A DNA stretch of 49,481 nt from the NCBI GenBank assembly GCA_017412585.1, contig JAFPXK010000053.1:1-49481 (forward strand), in the 5' to 3' direction. Below are positions 31,264 through 39,560 of this stretch, piece after piece (within the stretch, counting starts at the first letter, position 1; each line of letters opens with the position of its first letter). The notes under the pieces were generated by a model. The model did not search any database and was not told the origin of the DNA. It saw nothing but the letters and a program-made list of their open reading frames with translations. The DNA comes from Oscillospiraceae bacterium (lineage in GTDB: Bacteria > Bacillota > Clostridia > Oscillospirales > Oscillospiraceae). A program made the position numbers and the translations under genes.

Positions 31264-32109
31264 TTATCCTCTGGGGTCAAATCGTTCAAATATCACCAGA
31301 TTGCCCCGCTTCTCCGCCGCCTCCATCTGGCTGCGGTCGGTGATGGTCCAGTTCACCTCCTGCACGTGGTACACACCGCGGCAAATGGCCACGGCGGCGC
31401 ACCTGCGGTCGGAGAACCGGTAGGCGATGAAATCCGGCTGTGTCACAATGTTGAAAAAGAGATTGCTCAGCAAGAATTGAACCGCCTTGCCCACGCCGGG
31501 GTCGTTGTCCTGATGGCGGAAAAACTGCTGGCTCAGCTGTCCCCGCACCACGTCGGGCCGGTGCTTTTTCAGCCACATCAGGCACCGGGGGTCAAAGCTC
31601 TCCACGCAGTAGGCCACCCGGAACTTGTCCAGCATGGCCATGGTGGCCTCCGCCAGGGCGTCGTGGTTGCCCTGATAGCTCTTCAGCTCCACCACCAGCG
31701 GCGTCCGCCCCTCAAACAGGGCCAGCACCTCCTCCAGCAGGGGAATGGCCTCGTCGGTGCCCTCCAGCCGGTACTGCCGCAGCTCCTCCAGCGTCAGATC
31801 CTCCACCGTCACGTCCGCCCCGGCGGTACGCCGCAGGCTGGAATCGTGTATCACCGCCAGATGGCCGTCCTTCATCAGATGCACGTCCAGCTCCGCGCCG
31901 AAGCCGTTTTCCACCGCCAGGCGGAAGGCGGCCATGGAGTTTTCCGGGATGGCGGGCCTACAGTGCCAGCCCCGGTGGGCGTAGCGGTACTGCCCCAGCG
32001 TTTTCCAATAGGGATGCTCCCGGCGGCACCGCAGGCAGATGGCCCACAACTCAAAGAGCACCACCGCCAGCAGCACAATAAATAGTATCGTATTGACAAC
32101 AGTGTTCAT
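31264..32109 (-). CDS. Membrane-anchored glycerophosphodiester phosphodiesterase
   Basis: The 281-residue protein has one N-terminal membrane segment (about residues 4-26) and a GDPD TIM-barrel domain. Metal and catalytic motifs are YAHRGWHCRPAIPENSMAAF (HRG), GAELDVHLMKDGHLAVIHD and VVELKSYQG. The C-terminal region (about 200-281) continues the barrel less canonically, with FDPR near residue 190 and again at the end. The family hydrolyses glycerophosphodiesters to glycerol 3-phosphate and alcohol. It is part of the HAD-MFS-GDPD operon. Substrate is not known. Confidence 0.9.
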   Translation of the reverse strand: MNTVVNTILFIVLLAVVLFELWAICLRCRREHPYWKTLGQYRYAHRGWHCRPAIPENSMAAFRLAVENGFGAELDVHLMKDGHLAVIHDSSLRRTAGADVTVEDLTLEELRQYRLEGTDEAIPLLEEVLALFEGRTPLVVELKSYQGNHDALAEATMAMLDKFRVAYCVESFDPRCLMWLKKHRPDVVRGQLSQQFFRHQDNDPGVGKAVQFLLSNLFFNIVTQPDFIAYRFSDRRCAAVAICRGVYHVQEVNWTITDRSQMEAAEKRGNLVIFERFDPRG

Positions 32110-32118
32110 GGTCTATTC

Positions 32119-33672
32119 TCAGTCGGCGTCCATGTCCTCCAGGGCCTCCAGACCCTTTTTGGCCACGGGCTTGCTGTCGCCGTGGCGGACGAACAGCATG
32201 GTCACAAACGCGATGGCCACAAAGATGGCCGCGTAGGGGAACAGGATGTGCATGCCCAGCTTGTCCATCAGCACGCCGGACACCATGGGCGTGGCCACCT
32301 GTGCCGCCATGGAGGCGGTGTAGTAGAAGCCGGTGTACTTGCCCACGTCGCCGCCGGAGCACATCTCCACCACCATGGGGAAGGAGTTGACGTTGATGGT
32401 GGCCCAGGCGATGCCCGCCAGGGCGAACATGGCGTTCATCAGCATGGTGGGGCTGTCGGCGTTCATGAAGCCCGCCACGCCGAAGGCCACCGTCAGCATC
32501 ACCACGCCCGCCAGAATGGTCTTCTTCCGGCCCACCTTGGAGGCAATCATGCCCACCGGCAGGTAGGAGATGATGGCCGCCGCCTGGGCGATGATAAGGG
32601 TCAGGTTGTAGTCCTTGTGGAGAATGTTGGAGGCGTACACGCTGTACTTGGAGGTGACGGCGTTGTAGCCGAAGAACCACAGCACAATGCTGCACAGGAT
32701 GAAGATGAGGGAGCGCATCTCGTCTTTCCCCAGCTTCCGCCCGGCGCTCTGGGCCTCGCCCTCCTCCTCGATGCCGTACTGCACGCTCTCCTGGTGCATC
32801 TCCTCTGCCCACTTGGGCTCCCGCACGGTGAACATGAAGATGGCCAGGGCCGCCAGCATAATGGCGGCGATCACGCCGAAGTACCCGGTGTAGCTCATGA
32901 GACTGTTGCGCACCGCCGAGGTGGCGAACACCATGCCCAGCGCCAGCACCAGAATGCCGCCGGCGGAGCCCATCAGGTTAATGATGGCGTTGGCCTTGGA
33001 GCGCAGGGGCTTCATGGTCACGTCGGGCATCAGCGCCACGGCGGGGGAGCGGAAGGTGGACATGCTCACCAGAATGATGAGCAGCATCACCACGAAGAGG
33101 ATCAGCGTCCCGGGGTGGCTTGCCGTCACACGCTGGGCGTAGAGCTGCCGGGCGGGTACCACGTAGTTGGTGTAGTCCGGGTTGGTGACGGCCTTTTCAT
33201 CGCCCTGAAGCTGGCTGCGGATGGCGGCAAAGTCCTCCCGGGTATAGGTCTCCGCCAGGGTGAACCTCTCGCCGCCGGGGGTCACCAGCGTCTCGTCCGC
33301 CACGGTGTCGTAGATCTCCACCAGCGCCGCAGGGTCGTCAATGGCGGACACGGCGGCAATGTTCTTCAGCTGGGCGTTGTCCACGAAGCTGAGGGCCACC
33401 AGGGCCACCGCCGCCACCAGTGTGCCCACCAGAATGAAGGGCGTCCGCCGCCCCATTTTGCTGCGGCACCGGTCGGAGATGGCGCCGAACAGGGGCAGCA
33501 TAAACAGGGCCAGCACGTTGTCCAGCGCCATGATCACGCCGGACCAGCCCTGCTTCATGCCGAACTTGTTGGTGAGAATCAGGGGAATGGTGTTGTCATA
33601 GGCCTGCCAGAAGGCGCAGATCAGGAAAAAGGCGAAGCCCACCAATATGGTGCGTTTGTAGTTGAGTTTCAT
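32119..33672 (-). CDS. MFS transporter (sugar/cation-symporter-like)
   Basis: The 517-residue protein has about 12 membrane segments, with the MFS loop motif GAISDRCRSKMGRRTPFIL near residues 63-81. An unusually long hydrophilic insertion follows (about residues 108-175), and FRSPAVALMPDVTMKPLRSK appears in the middle. FRSPAVALMPD is typical of the glycoside/SLC45-like sugar symporter branch. A substrate cannot be named. It overlaps the upstream HAD phosphatase gene by 4 nt (ATGA) and is followed by GDPD at 9 bp, suggesting uptake and processing of a phosphorylated or glycosidic compound. Confidence 0.88.
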   Translation of the reverse strand: MKLNYKRTILVGFAFFLICAFWQAYDNTIPLILTNKFGMKQGWSGVIMALDNVLALFMLPLFGAISDRCRSKMGRRTPFILVGTLVAAVALVALSFVDNAQLKNIAAVSAIDDPAALVEIYDTVADETLVTPGGERFTLAETYTREDFAAIRSQLQGDEKAVTNPDYTNYVVPARQLYAQRVTASHPGTLILFVVMLLIILVSMSTFRSPAVALMPDVTMKPLRSKANAIINLMGSAGGILVLALGMVFATSAVRNSLMSYTGYFGVIAAIMLAALAIFMFTVREPKWAEEMHQESVQYGIEEEGEAQSAGRKLGKDEMRSLIFILCSIVLWFFGYNAVTSKYSVYASNILHKDYNLTLIIAQAAAIISYLPVGMIASKVGRKKTILAGVVMLTVAFGVAGFMNADSPTMLMNAMFALAGIAWATINVNSFPMVVEMCSGGDVGKYTGFYYTASMAAQVATPMVSGVLMDKLGMHILFPYAAIFVAIAFVTMLFVRHGDSKPVAKKGLEALEDMDAD

Positions 33673-34472
33673 ACGTTCTCTCCTCCCAAATCACGATATA
33701 CAGCCGCAATATCCTTATAAATCCACGTGGGATGCACGTCGAACTTTGCAATGTCCGCCATCACGCCCTCGCCGGACAGCACGAAAACGGTGTCCACCCC
33801 GGCGTTGACGCCGCAGGCCACGTCGGTGTAGATCCTGTCGCCGATGACCACGGCCTGCTCCGGCCCAAAGCCTGTCTTTTCCAGGGCCAGGCGCACCATC
33901 TCCGGCTTGGGCTTGCCGATAAACCGGGGCTCCCGGCCGGTGGCGGTGGTCAGCATCCGGCACACGCTGCCGCAGTCCGGCACGCTGCCGTACCAGGTGG
34001 GACACACCCAGTCCGGGTTGGTGGCGATCCACGCCGCCCCCCGGTTCAGCAGGATGCAGCTGTCCTCCAATTTCTGGAACGTCAGCTCCCGGTCAAAGCC
34101 CGACAGCAGAATGTCGATGCCGTCCTCCAATTTGTCTGTAATGGGGATGCCCGCCGCGGCAAGCTGCTGCTTGAAGGACGCCGTCCCCGCCACGTAGCAC
34201 TTTTTCCCCGGGTACTCCGTCTGTAAGCACCGAATGGTGGCGTCCACCGACGTGAGAAAGTCCTCGGGTGCGGCGGCAATGCCCATCCGTCCCAGCTTTT
34301 CGATGTAGCCCTCCACGCCCCGGGAGGAGTTGTTGGTCAAAAAGAGATAGCGCCCGCCGCAGCCCTTCACGTATTGCAAAAACTCCCTGACGCAGGGAAA
34401 CAGCCGCTCATCCAGATAGATGGTGCCATCCATATCCAGCAGAAACAGCCGCTTCTCCTTCAGCTCCGGCAA
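33669..34472 (-). CDS. HAD-IIA (NagD-like) sugar phosphatase
   Basis: The 267-residue phosphatase has HAD motif I FLLDMDGTIYLDE, motif II FLTNNSSRG, the lysine motif IGKPKPEMV and motif IV VVIGDRIYTDVACG. This domain order is that of NagD/PNPase-like enzymes, which dephosphorylate sugar phosphates or p-nitrophenyl phosphate. I chose TTG at 34472 because AGGAGAGGGG lies just upstream. An ATG at 34493 has no ribosome site and would place that purine run inside the gene. It is first in the six-gene operon ending at 29682. The natural substrate is unknown. Confidence 0.9.
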   Translation of the reverse strand: MPELKEKRLFLLDMDGTIYLDERLFPCVREFLQYVKGCGGRYLFLTNNSSRGVEGYIEKLGRMGIAAAPEDFLTSVDATIRCLQTEYPGKKCYVAGTASFKQQLAAAGIPITDKLEDGIDILLSGFDRELTFQKLEDSCILLNRGAAWIATNPDWVCPTWYGSVPDCGSVCRMLTTATGREPRFIGKPKPEMVRLALEKTGFGPEQAVVIGDRIYTDVACGVNAGVDTVFVLSGEGVMADIAKFDVHPTWIYKDIAAVYRDLGGENV

Positions 34473-34506
34473 GGCCCTCGCCCCTCTCCTCATACATTTC
34501 GTTTAC

Positions 34507-34535
34507 AGCATAGCACAAAGCGGGGGGCAAGGCAA
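34507..34535 (-). promoter_or_regulatory. Promoter of the HAD-MFS-GDPD-rsmD-coaD operon
   Basis: Minus-strand TTGCCT (34530-34535), 17-nt spacer and TATGCT (34507-34512) lie about 35 nt before the TTG start. Confidence 0.6.
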
Positions 34536-34597
34536 GAAAAAGTCGATTTCCCCCATTTTGTGGCACAAAAAGGCGCGGAAACACAAAATATGCGACC

Positions 34598-34636
34598 TGT
34601 CGAAATCAGTCGAACGATTATCCGAAAAAATCGACA
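34598..34636 (+). promoter_or_regulatory. Spo0A boxes upstream of spo0A
   Basis: TGTCGAA (34598-34604) is the exact core 0A box. AGTCGAA (34608-34614) is a one-base variant, and TGTCGA occurs on the opposite strand at 34631-34636. The group lies directly upstream of the proposed -35, fitting autoregulation. Confidence 0.65.
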
Positions 34637-34644
34637 CATTCACC

Positions 34645-34673
34645 TTGAAAACGATGTCTCTTTCTGCTAATTT
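34645..34673 (+). promoter_or_regulatory. Promoter of spo0A
   Basis: TTGAAA (34645-34650), 17-nt spacer and TAATTT (34668-34673) lie 85 nt before the ATG. A sigma-H-type promoter was not clearly seen. Confidence 0.5.
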
Positions 34674-34757
34674 GTAACCCAGCCAAGCGATAAATGTAGT
34701 TTTGTCGTGATGTAAGCGGCGCCGCGGCAAATCTTTGATAAAGGATGGAATCTTTCT

Positions 34758-35513
34758 ATGGAGAATGTACGAACCGTACTCCTGGCCGACAGCGGGGAGG
34801 AGTCCCGGCTCCTGCTGCGCGAGCTGGTGGAGAGCACCGGCGAATTCACCGTGGTGGGCGCCACCGGCGACGGCCTGGAGGCATTAAAGCTGTGCGACGA
34901 GTTGCGGCCCGACCTGGTGCTGTCGGAGGTGGCCCTGCCCAATCTGGACGGCCTGGGCCTGCTGAAGGCCCTGCAGGAGCGGCAGCGGCGGCCCCGGGTC
35001 ATCATGGTGTCCGCCTTCTGCAGCGAGCGCACCATGGCGGAGGCGGTGCAGCGGGGCGCCTTCTATTTCATGGCAAAGCCGGTGCACCACCAGTCCCTTT
35101 TGGAGCAGATGCGCCTGGCCCTCAGCGAGGGCGACACGGCGGAGGACCACTCCGTGGCCCTGGAGAAAAGCGTCACCGCCATCATCCATGAGATCGGCGT
35201 CCCCGCCCATATCAAGGGCTACCAGTACCTCCGGGAGGCCATCATCATCGCCGTAGGCGACATGGAGGTCATCAACGCCGTCACCAAGGTGCTGTACCCC
35301 GAGGTGGCCAAGCGCTTTGCCACCACACCCTCCCGGGTAGAGCGGGCCATCCGCCACGCCATCGAAGTGGCCTGGGATCGGGGCGACCTGGAAACGCTGC
35401 AAAAATACTTCGGCTACACGGTGAACTCCGCCAAAGGCAAACCCACCAACAGCGAATTCATCGCCATGATCGCCGACAGATTGAGCCTCCAGAAAAAGCA
35501 GCACCACGCATAA
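34758..35513 (+). CDS. spo0A: Sporulation master regulator Spo0A with atypical receiver domain
   Basis: The 251-residue protein has an N-terminal receiver domain (about residues 4-120) and the highly conserved Spo0A DNA-binding domain (about 135-245). The latter includes [40 protein letters not shown] and [13 protein letters not shown]. In the receiver, [14 protein letters not shown] aligns without gaps to the usual DLVLLDxxxPxxDG. The phospho-accepting Asp is therefore Glu57, preceded by Ser56. The acidic pair near the N-terminus is LADSG (Asp11, Ser12), so one Mg ligand is also changed. Lys in MAKP and Ser in MVSAF remain. Codons (TCG GAG) were checked in the DNA. Glu may mimic phosphate or make control independent of a phosphorelay. 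AAAGGATGG precedes the ATG. Confidence 0.97.
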   Translation: MENVRTVLLADSGEESRLLLRELVESTGEFTVVGATGDGLEALKLCDELRPDLVLSEVALPNLDGLGLLKALQERQRRPRVIMVSAFCSERTMAEAVQRGAFYFMAKPVHHQSLLEQMRLALSEGDTAEDHSVALEKSVTAIIHEIGVPAHIKGYQYLREAIIIAVGDMEVINAVTKVLYPEVAKRFATTPSRVERAIRHAIEVAWDRGDLETLQKYFGYTVNSAKGKPTNSEFIAMIADRLSLQKKQHHA

Positions 35514-35543
35514 GCAAAACCAACGGGGCGCCCACCCCGCCCA

Positions 35544-36668
35544 GCCTTCCCCCACGGGGGGAAGGTGTCACGGCCAACGGCTGCAACGCTTTCGTAGGGG
35601 CGGACGACTCTGTCCGCCCCACTTCGCCTCACCCATCCCGCCGCAATTAACGGCAACGGAGCCGTTCCCTCCGTAGGGGCGGGGCTCTGCTCCGCCCAGC
35701 CTTCCCCCAGGGGGGGAAGGTGTCACGGCCAACGGCCGTGACGGATGAGGGGGCGACAACCACCCACGCCCCGAAAAACGCAGCCTGCCTCTCCTCAAAT
35801 TTGCCACCGTGCAACGGGCGCTTCATGAAGCGCCCCTACGGAGAAAGAGGCAACCGGGAGGGAAAACCGTAGGGGCGATTCACGAATCGCCCTCACCCCG
35901 GCAACCATTATGACCACTCCCGGTTGCATGGCAAAAGTCACCGCTCTCCGTAGGGCGGGACCTGCGTGTCCCGCCAACCCCGCCGCGACCCCAAAGCCGC
36001 CGGCCGAACGGCAAACGGCTGCAATGCCTTCGTAGGGGCGGACGACTCTGTCCGCCCCACGTCGCCTCACCCATCCCGCCGCAATAAACGGCAACGGTGC
36101 CAATCCCCCCGTAGGGGCGGGGCTCTGCTCCGCCCAGCCTTCCCTCCAGGGGGGAAGGTGTCACGACCGACGGCCGTGACGGATGAGGGGGCGACAACCA
36201 CCCACGCCCCGAAAAACGCACCCTCCGTAGGGCGGGACGACTCGGCCCGCCGTGCCCCGGTAACAATCACCACCAATGTTGGTTGCATGGCAAACGGCGC
36301 CAATCCTCCCGTAGGGGCGGACGCCTCTGTCCGCCCGCCTTCTCCTTGGGGAGAAGGTGTCGGCGCAGCCGACGGATGAGGGGGCGACAACCACCCACGC
36401 CCCGAAAAACGCACCCTCCGTAGGGCGGGACGACCTCGGCCCGCCGTACCCCTTGCCGCAATCCAAAACCTTGGGCTGAATGGCAAAAGGTATCAACCCT
36501 CCGTAGGGCGGGACCTACGTGTCCCGCCAACCCCGCCGCGACCCCAAAGCCGCCGGCCGAACGGCAAACGGCTGCAACGCGTTCGTAGGGGCGGACGCCC
36601 CTGTCCGCCCAGCCTTCCCCCAAGGGGGGAAGGTGTCACGGCCAACGGCCGTGACGGATGAGGGGGCG
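35544..36668. repeat. Dense block of palindromic GTAGGG repeats and nested duplications
   Basis: This ~1.1 kb gene-free stretch after spo0A holds twelve GTAGGG-headed palindromes. They begin near 35594, 35673, 35816 (inverted), 35869, 35950, 36032, 36111, 36227, 36311, 36420, 36503 and 36585. Arm families include GGGGCGGA/TCCGCCCC, GGGGCGGGG/CCGCCC, GGGCGGGAC/GTCCCGCC, and GGGGCGATTC/GAATCGCCC. A second element, CCTTCCCC...GGGGAAGG followed by TGTCACGGC and GCCGTGACGGATGAGG, occurs about five times (near 35544, 35699, 36137, 36339, 36613). Larger units repeat too: GGGGGCGACAACCACCCACG occurs three times, and a ~50-bp unit with CCGCGACCCCAAAGCCGCCG at 35979 and 36529. ORFs here are by-products of the repeats. 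Confidence 0.9.
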
Positions 36669-36700
36669 ATAACAGCCCACGTAAAAATCCCATAAACCCC

Positions 36701-36730
36701 AAAATGAGGAGGGCTGCCCCTCCTCATTTT
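36701..36730 (-). terminator. Terminator overlapping the end of the XRE gene
   Basis: A 13-bp stem AAAATGAGGAGGG/CCCTCCTCATTTT with a 4-nt loop includes the stop codon of the minus-strand regulator gene. Confidence 0.8.
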
Positions 36731-36966
36731 TTCATATCCATCTCAACTTGCGCCTCAATCTGGGCCACCAGTTCACTGGCTCGCATATTCAGCGCCCCGG
36801 CTATCCGCCATAAGGTCTCAAAATTGGCCTGCTTCGTTCCGCTTTCGATCATGGTCAAATGCGTGCGCGCAATTCCCGCCAGACCGCTCAATACCTCCTG
36901 GGACAAGCCTCGTTCCTTCCGCAGCCTGCGAATCGCCGCCCCCACGGCCCCATTATCGAATGACAC
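36724..36966 (-). CDS. XRE-family HTH regulator
   Basis: The 80-residue protein is little more than a Cro/C1-type helix-turn-helix: VGAAIRRLRKERGLSQEVLS, GLAGIARTHLTMIESGTKQA, NFETLWRIAGAL. A charged C-terminal helix ends DMKK. I chose GTG 36966 because AGAGG lies 8 nt upstream; ATG 36972 and GTG 36975 are closer than a normal spacing allows. It is divergent from the DUF4352 lipoprotein gene. A palindrome in the shared 150-bp region is a likely operator. The terminator overlaps its last codons. Confidence 0.85.
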   Translation of the reverse strand: MSFDNGAVGAAIRRLRKERGLSQEVLSGLAGIARTHLTMIESGTKQANFETLWRIAGALNMRASELVAQIEAQVEMDMKK

Positions 36967-37013
36967 ACGCATCACCTCTTTCGAGGCTATTGTATGCGGA
37001 AAGAGACATTTTA

Positions 37014-37033
37014 TTGTCTATGATAGTAGACAA
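37014..37033. promoter_or_regulatory. Inverted repeat, likely operator
   Basis: TTGTCTA and TAGACAA (7-bp arms, 6-nt spacer TGATAG) lie between the XRE gene and the divergent lipoprotein gene, 48 bp and 86 bp from their starts. Confidence 0.55.
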
Positions 37034-37119
37034 AATGGAAAGGATATGCTATTATTCTTCCATACTTAGCGCGCCAAAATCATGTGATGCGTACCATACG
37101 GATATGGAGGAATTGAATT

Positions 37120-38073
37120 ATGAAACGAATACTTTGCTTTTTGCTGGCACTCTCTCTCGTTTTCTGCCTGTTTGGATGTGGCGAAGGCAGCCAAGGCGCA
37201 ACGACGGTCGGCGAAACAGACACGCAGGTCGTAGATGACACAACACCTGCTGAGAATACACGGGAGACTGTATTCTACGTGGGAGATACCTTGACTTCCA
37301 ACAATATGAAGATGACATACGTGGCCTCTGGCGAGCATAAGGAGAGTAATCAGTTTTTGCAGCCCAAGGATGGCAATCAGTACATTTACCTTACATTCTA
37401 TGTAGAAAATGTTGCGGCGAAGTCGGATGCACATATCAGCACCTTTGATTTTTCATGTTACGCAGACGGCTATGCCTGCGATCCGTATTACGGAGGCGAA
37501 AACGATTTATCTGCAACGCTGTCAGCAGGAAGAAGTACAACTGGAAGCGTGTATTTTGAAATTCCAGTCAATGCTGAAGAAGTTGAGATTGAATATGAAA
37601 CCAACTGGCTGTCCAGCGAAAAAGTGACCTTCGTTTACGAGGGGGAAAAGGATTCTGGTTTTGTTGCTGAAAAAAATGCAGTTAGTTCTGATGGTGCTTT
37701 GAGCGTAGGCCAATCAGCGACATCGAGCAGCTTGATTATCAATTATCTTGCCTGCTACAAAGATTCCTCCGATAATATGTTTATTACCCCCCAGAATGGA
37801 CACCACTATGTCACTTGTGAGTTTGAGTTCGAAAACACCTCCAATTCCGACCAGTATATCAGTTCGTTCTCATTTGACTGCTACGCCGATGGAAGGTCGT
37901 GTGAACAGGCGTATATCAGAGACGATGCCGTCAATTCCACACTGTCTTCCGGGAGAAAAGCAAAGGGAACGGTGACATTTGAGATTCCTGATGATGCGTC
38001 TGTTGTTGAAGTAGAATACCTCTCCGACTTCTGGACGTCAAATCGTGTTGTATTTGACGCCTCTGGAAGATAA
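37120..38073 (+). CDS. Lipoprotein with two DUF4352-like domains
   Basis: The 317-residue protein begins MKRILCFLLALSLVFCLFGC, a signal peptide whose lipobox LFGC puts the lipidated Cys at residue 20. After a ~30-residue Thr/Glu-rich linker come two similar immunoglobulin-like domains (about 50-165 and 190-305). Each has a 'QPKDGNQYIYLTFYVEN' / 'TPQNGHHYVTCEFEFEN' core, a 'FDFSCYADGYACD' / 'FSFDCYADGRSCE' segment and an 'SAGRSTTGSVYFEIP' / 'SSGRKAKGTVTFEIP' strand. This is DUF4352 (telomeric repeat-binding-like) duplicated in tandem. Function is unknown; such domains occur on exported clostridial proteins. Base composition is AT-richer than flanking core genes, suggesting acquisition, together with the divergent XRE gene. 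Confidence 0.8.
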   Translation: MKRILCFLLALSLVFCLFGCGEGSQGATTVGETDTQVVDDTTPAENTRETVFYVGDTLTSNNMKMTYVASGEHKESNQFLQPKDGNQYIYLTFYVENVAAKSDAHISTFDFSCYADGYACDPYYGGENDLSATLSAGRSTTGSVYFEIPVNAEEVEIEYETNWLSSEKVTFVYEGEKDSGFVAEKNAVSSDGALSVGQSATSSSLIINYLACYKDSSDNMFITPQNGHHYVTCEFEFENTSNSDQYISSFSFDCYADGRSCEQAYIRDDAVNSTLSSGRKAKGTVTFEIPDDASVVEVEYLSDFWTSNRVVFDASGR

Positions 38074-38112
38074 CTATAGCGGAGAGTTATCGGTTTATTT
38101 AGCGTTTAGGAA

Positions 38113-38144
38113 AAAAGCGATGGAGGCAAAGCTCCATCGCTTTT
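38113..38144. terminator. Bidirectional terminator
   Basis: A perfect 13-bp stem AAAAGCGATGGAG with GCAAAG loop lies between the lipoprotein gene and the convergent spoVAE gene, with T-tracts on both sides. Confidence 0.92.
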
Positions 38145-38150
38145 CCTTTT

Positions 38151-38510
38151 CTACCGCTTCTCCTTCGCCTTAAACACCACCGCAAACACCACCCCAAACA
38201 CCACCGCCGCGGCGATGCCGCCTGCCGTGGCGGTCAATCCCCCGGTGAGCGCCCCCAGCAGGCCCTTTTCCGCCACCGCCTTTTCCACGCCCTTGGCCAG
38301 GGAATACCCAAACCCGGTGAGGGGCACGGTGGCGCCGCAGCCCGCCCAGTCCACCAGGGGCTGATACACCCCCACGGCCTGCAAAAACACCCCGGCCACC
38401 ACGTACCCCGTCAATATCCTGGCCGGGGTCAGATTGGTCTTGTCAATCAAAATCTGCCCGATGGCGCACAGCACGCCGCCCAGCAAAAAGCAGTTTACAT
38501 AATCAATCAT
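38151..38510 (-). CDS. spoVAE: Stage V sporulation protein AE
   Basis: The 119-residue membrane protein MIDYVNCFLLGGVLCAIGQI contains ILIDKTNLTPARILTGYVVAG and CGATVPLTGFGYSLAKG, the hallmark of SpoVAE/SpoVAC-type channel subunits that move dipicolinic acid into and out of the spore core. About three or four membrane segments are visible. Its ATG overlaps the spoVAD stop by 8 nt, so translation is coupled. The frame is open further upstream but only inside spoVAD. A SpoVAC gene is not adjacent. Confidence 0.93.
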   Translation of the reverse strand: MIDYVNCFLLGGVLCAIGQILIDKTNLTPARILTGYVVAGVFLQAVGVYQPLVDWAGCGATVPLTGFGYSLAKGVEKAVAEKGLLGALTGGLTATAGGIAAAVVFGVVFAVVFKAKEKR

Positions 38511-39495
38511 CACACAGCACCACCCCATGGCAGATTCCCGGAATCGACTCCCCCTGAAAGCTGGACGTGGGGGACAGCAGCGCCCCGGTAGGCGCAAAGA
38601 TTACCCGATGCAGCTCGTGCCGCTGCAGCTTGGGCAGTACCCACGCGCACAGCACCGCCGCCGAGCACCCCGCCCCGGAGCCTCCGGCGTGCATATCCTG
38701 GCCCTTCCGGTCAAAGAGCAGCAGCCCGCAGTCGTGGTAATTGGTTCGCAGGTCGTACCCGTCCCGGCCCATCAGCTCCACCACGATGTCGTGGCCCAGC
38801 TTTCCCAGGTCCCCGGTGAGGATCATATCGTAATCCTCCGGCCCGGTGTGGGTGTCCTTGAAAATGGCCGTCAGGGTGTGGATGGCGGCAGGGGCCATAG
38901 CTGCCCCCATGTTGGTCATGTCCTTTACTCCCAGATCCACGATGGTGCCGGGGCACACCGCCGCCACCCGTGGCCCGTCGCCGTTCCGGGACAGCACGCA
39001 GCACCCGGCGGCGGTGGCGGTCCACTGTGCCGTGGGGCTTCGCTGGCTGCCGTAGGGCAGGGGAGCCCGGTACTGCCGCTCGGCGGCGCAGTAGTGGGAG
39101 GAGGCCATGGCCGCCGCCACGTTCAGATGCCCGCCGTCCAGCAGCAGCGCCGACAGCAGCAGCCCCTCGCCCATGGTGGCGCAGGCGCTGTACACGCCGC
39201 AAAAGGGGGCGTCCACGTCCCGCAGGGCAAAGGTGGCCCCGATGCACTGGTTCAGCAAATCGCCGCTCATCACCATGTCCAGGTCCGCCGCCGCCATGCC
39301 CCCCTTTTCCAGGGCCCGGTGGAGACTCCGCCGCTGCAGCTCCGTCTCCGCCTGCTCCCAGGTTTGGCATCCTAAAAACGAATCCTCCTCCAGCATATCA
39401 AACCCCGCCGCCAGGGGCCCCTTCGCCTCCTGGCTGCCGCCGATGGCCGCCCAGGCCGCCGCCCGCACCGGGCGCTTCAGCGTAATGGTTGCCAT
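38503..39495 (-). CDS. spoVAD: Stage V sporulation protein AD
   Basis: The 330-residue protein has a thiolase-like fold, as in SpoVAD, which binds dipicolinic acid. Motifs are AAWAAIGGSQEAKGPLAAGF, DMVMSGDLLNQCIGATFALR, GVYSACATMGEGL, MASSHYCAAERQ, DMTNMGAAMAPAA and AGGSGAGCSAAVL. The start at ATG 39495 has GAGG 8 nt upstream; ATG 39501 is too close to that site. It precedes and overlaps spoVAE. A candidate sigma-G promoter lies just upstream. Normally spoVAC is the upstream neighbour, but here the next gene is divergent. Confidence 0.95.
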   Translation of the reverse strand: MATITLKRPVRAAAWAAIGGSQEAKGPLAAGFDMLEEDSFLGCQTWEQAETELQRRSLHRALEKGGMAAADLDMVMSGDLLNQCIGATFALRDVDAPFCGVYSACATMGEGLLLSALLLDGGHLNVAAAMASSHYCAAERQYRAPLPYGSQRSPTAQWTATAAGCCVLSRNGDGPRVAAVCPGTIVDLGVKDMTNMGAAMAPAAIHTLTAIFKDTHTGPEDYDMILTGDLGKLGHDIVVELMGRDGYDLRTNYHDCGLLLFDRKGQDMHAGGSGAGCSAAVLCAWVLPKLQRHELHRVIFAPTGALLSPTSSFQGESIPGICHGVVLCDD

Positions 39496-39512
39496 TTTCA
39501 TCACCTCAAGGC

Positions 39513-39541
39513 CAGTATGCCGATTTTTTCGGGAAATATCC
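39513..39541 (-). promoter_or_regulatory. Candidate sigma-G promoter of spoVAD-spoVAE
   Basis: Minus-strand GGATA (39537-39541), 17-nt spacer and CATACTG (39513-39519) resemble the forespore sigma-G consensus with one mismatch per box, fitting the known expression of spoVA operons. Confidence 0.4.
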
Positions 39542-39560
39542 CCATTCCGCTGCCCACAAA

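Noticed and set aside
35544..36668. A possible CRISPR array or a set of small ORFs in the repeat block
   Set aside because: Spacers are not unique or of even length, repeats are palindromic families with nested duplications, and ORFs are translated hairpins.
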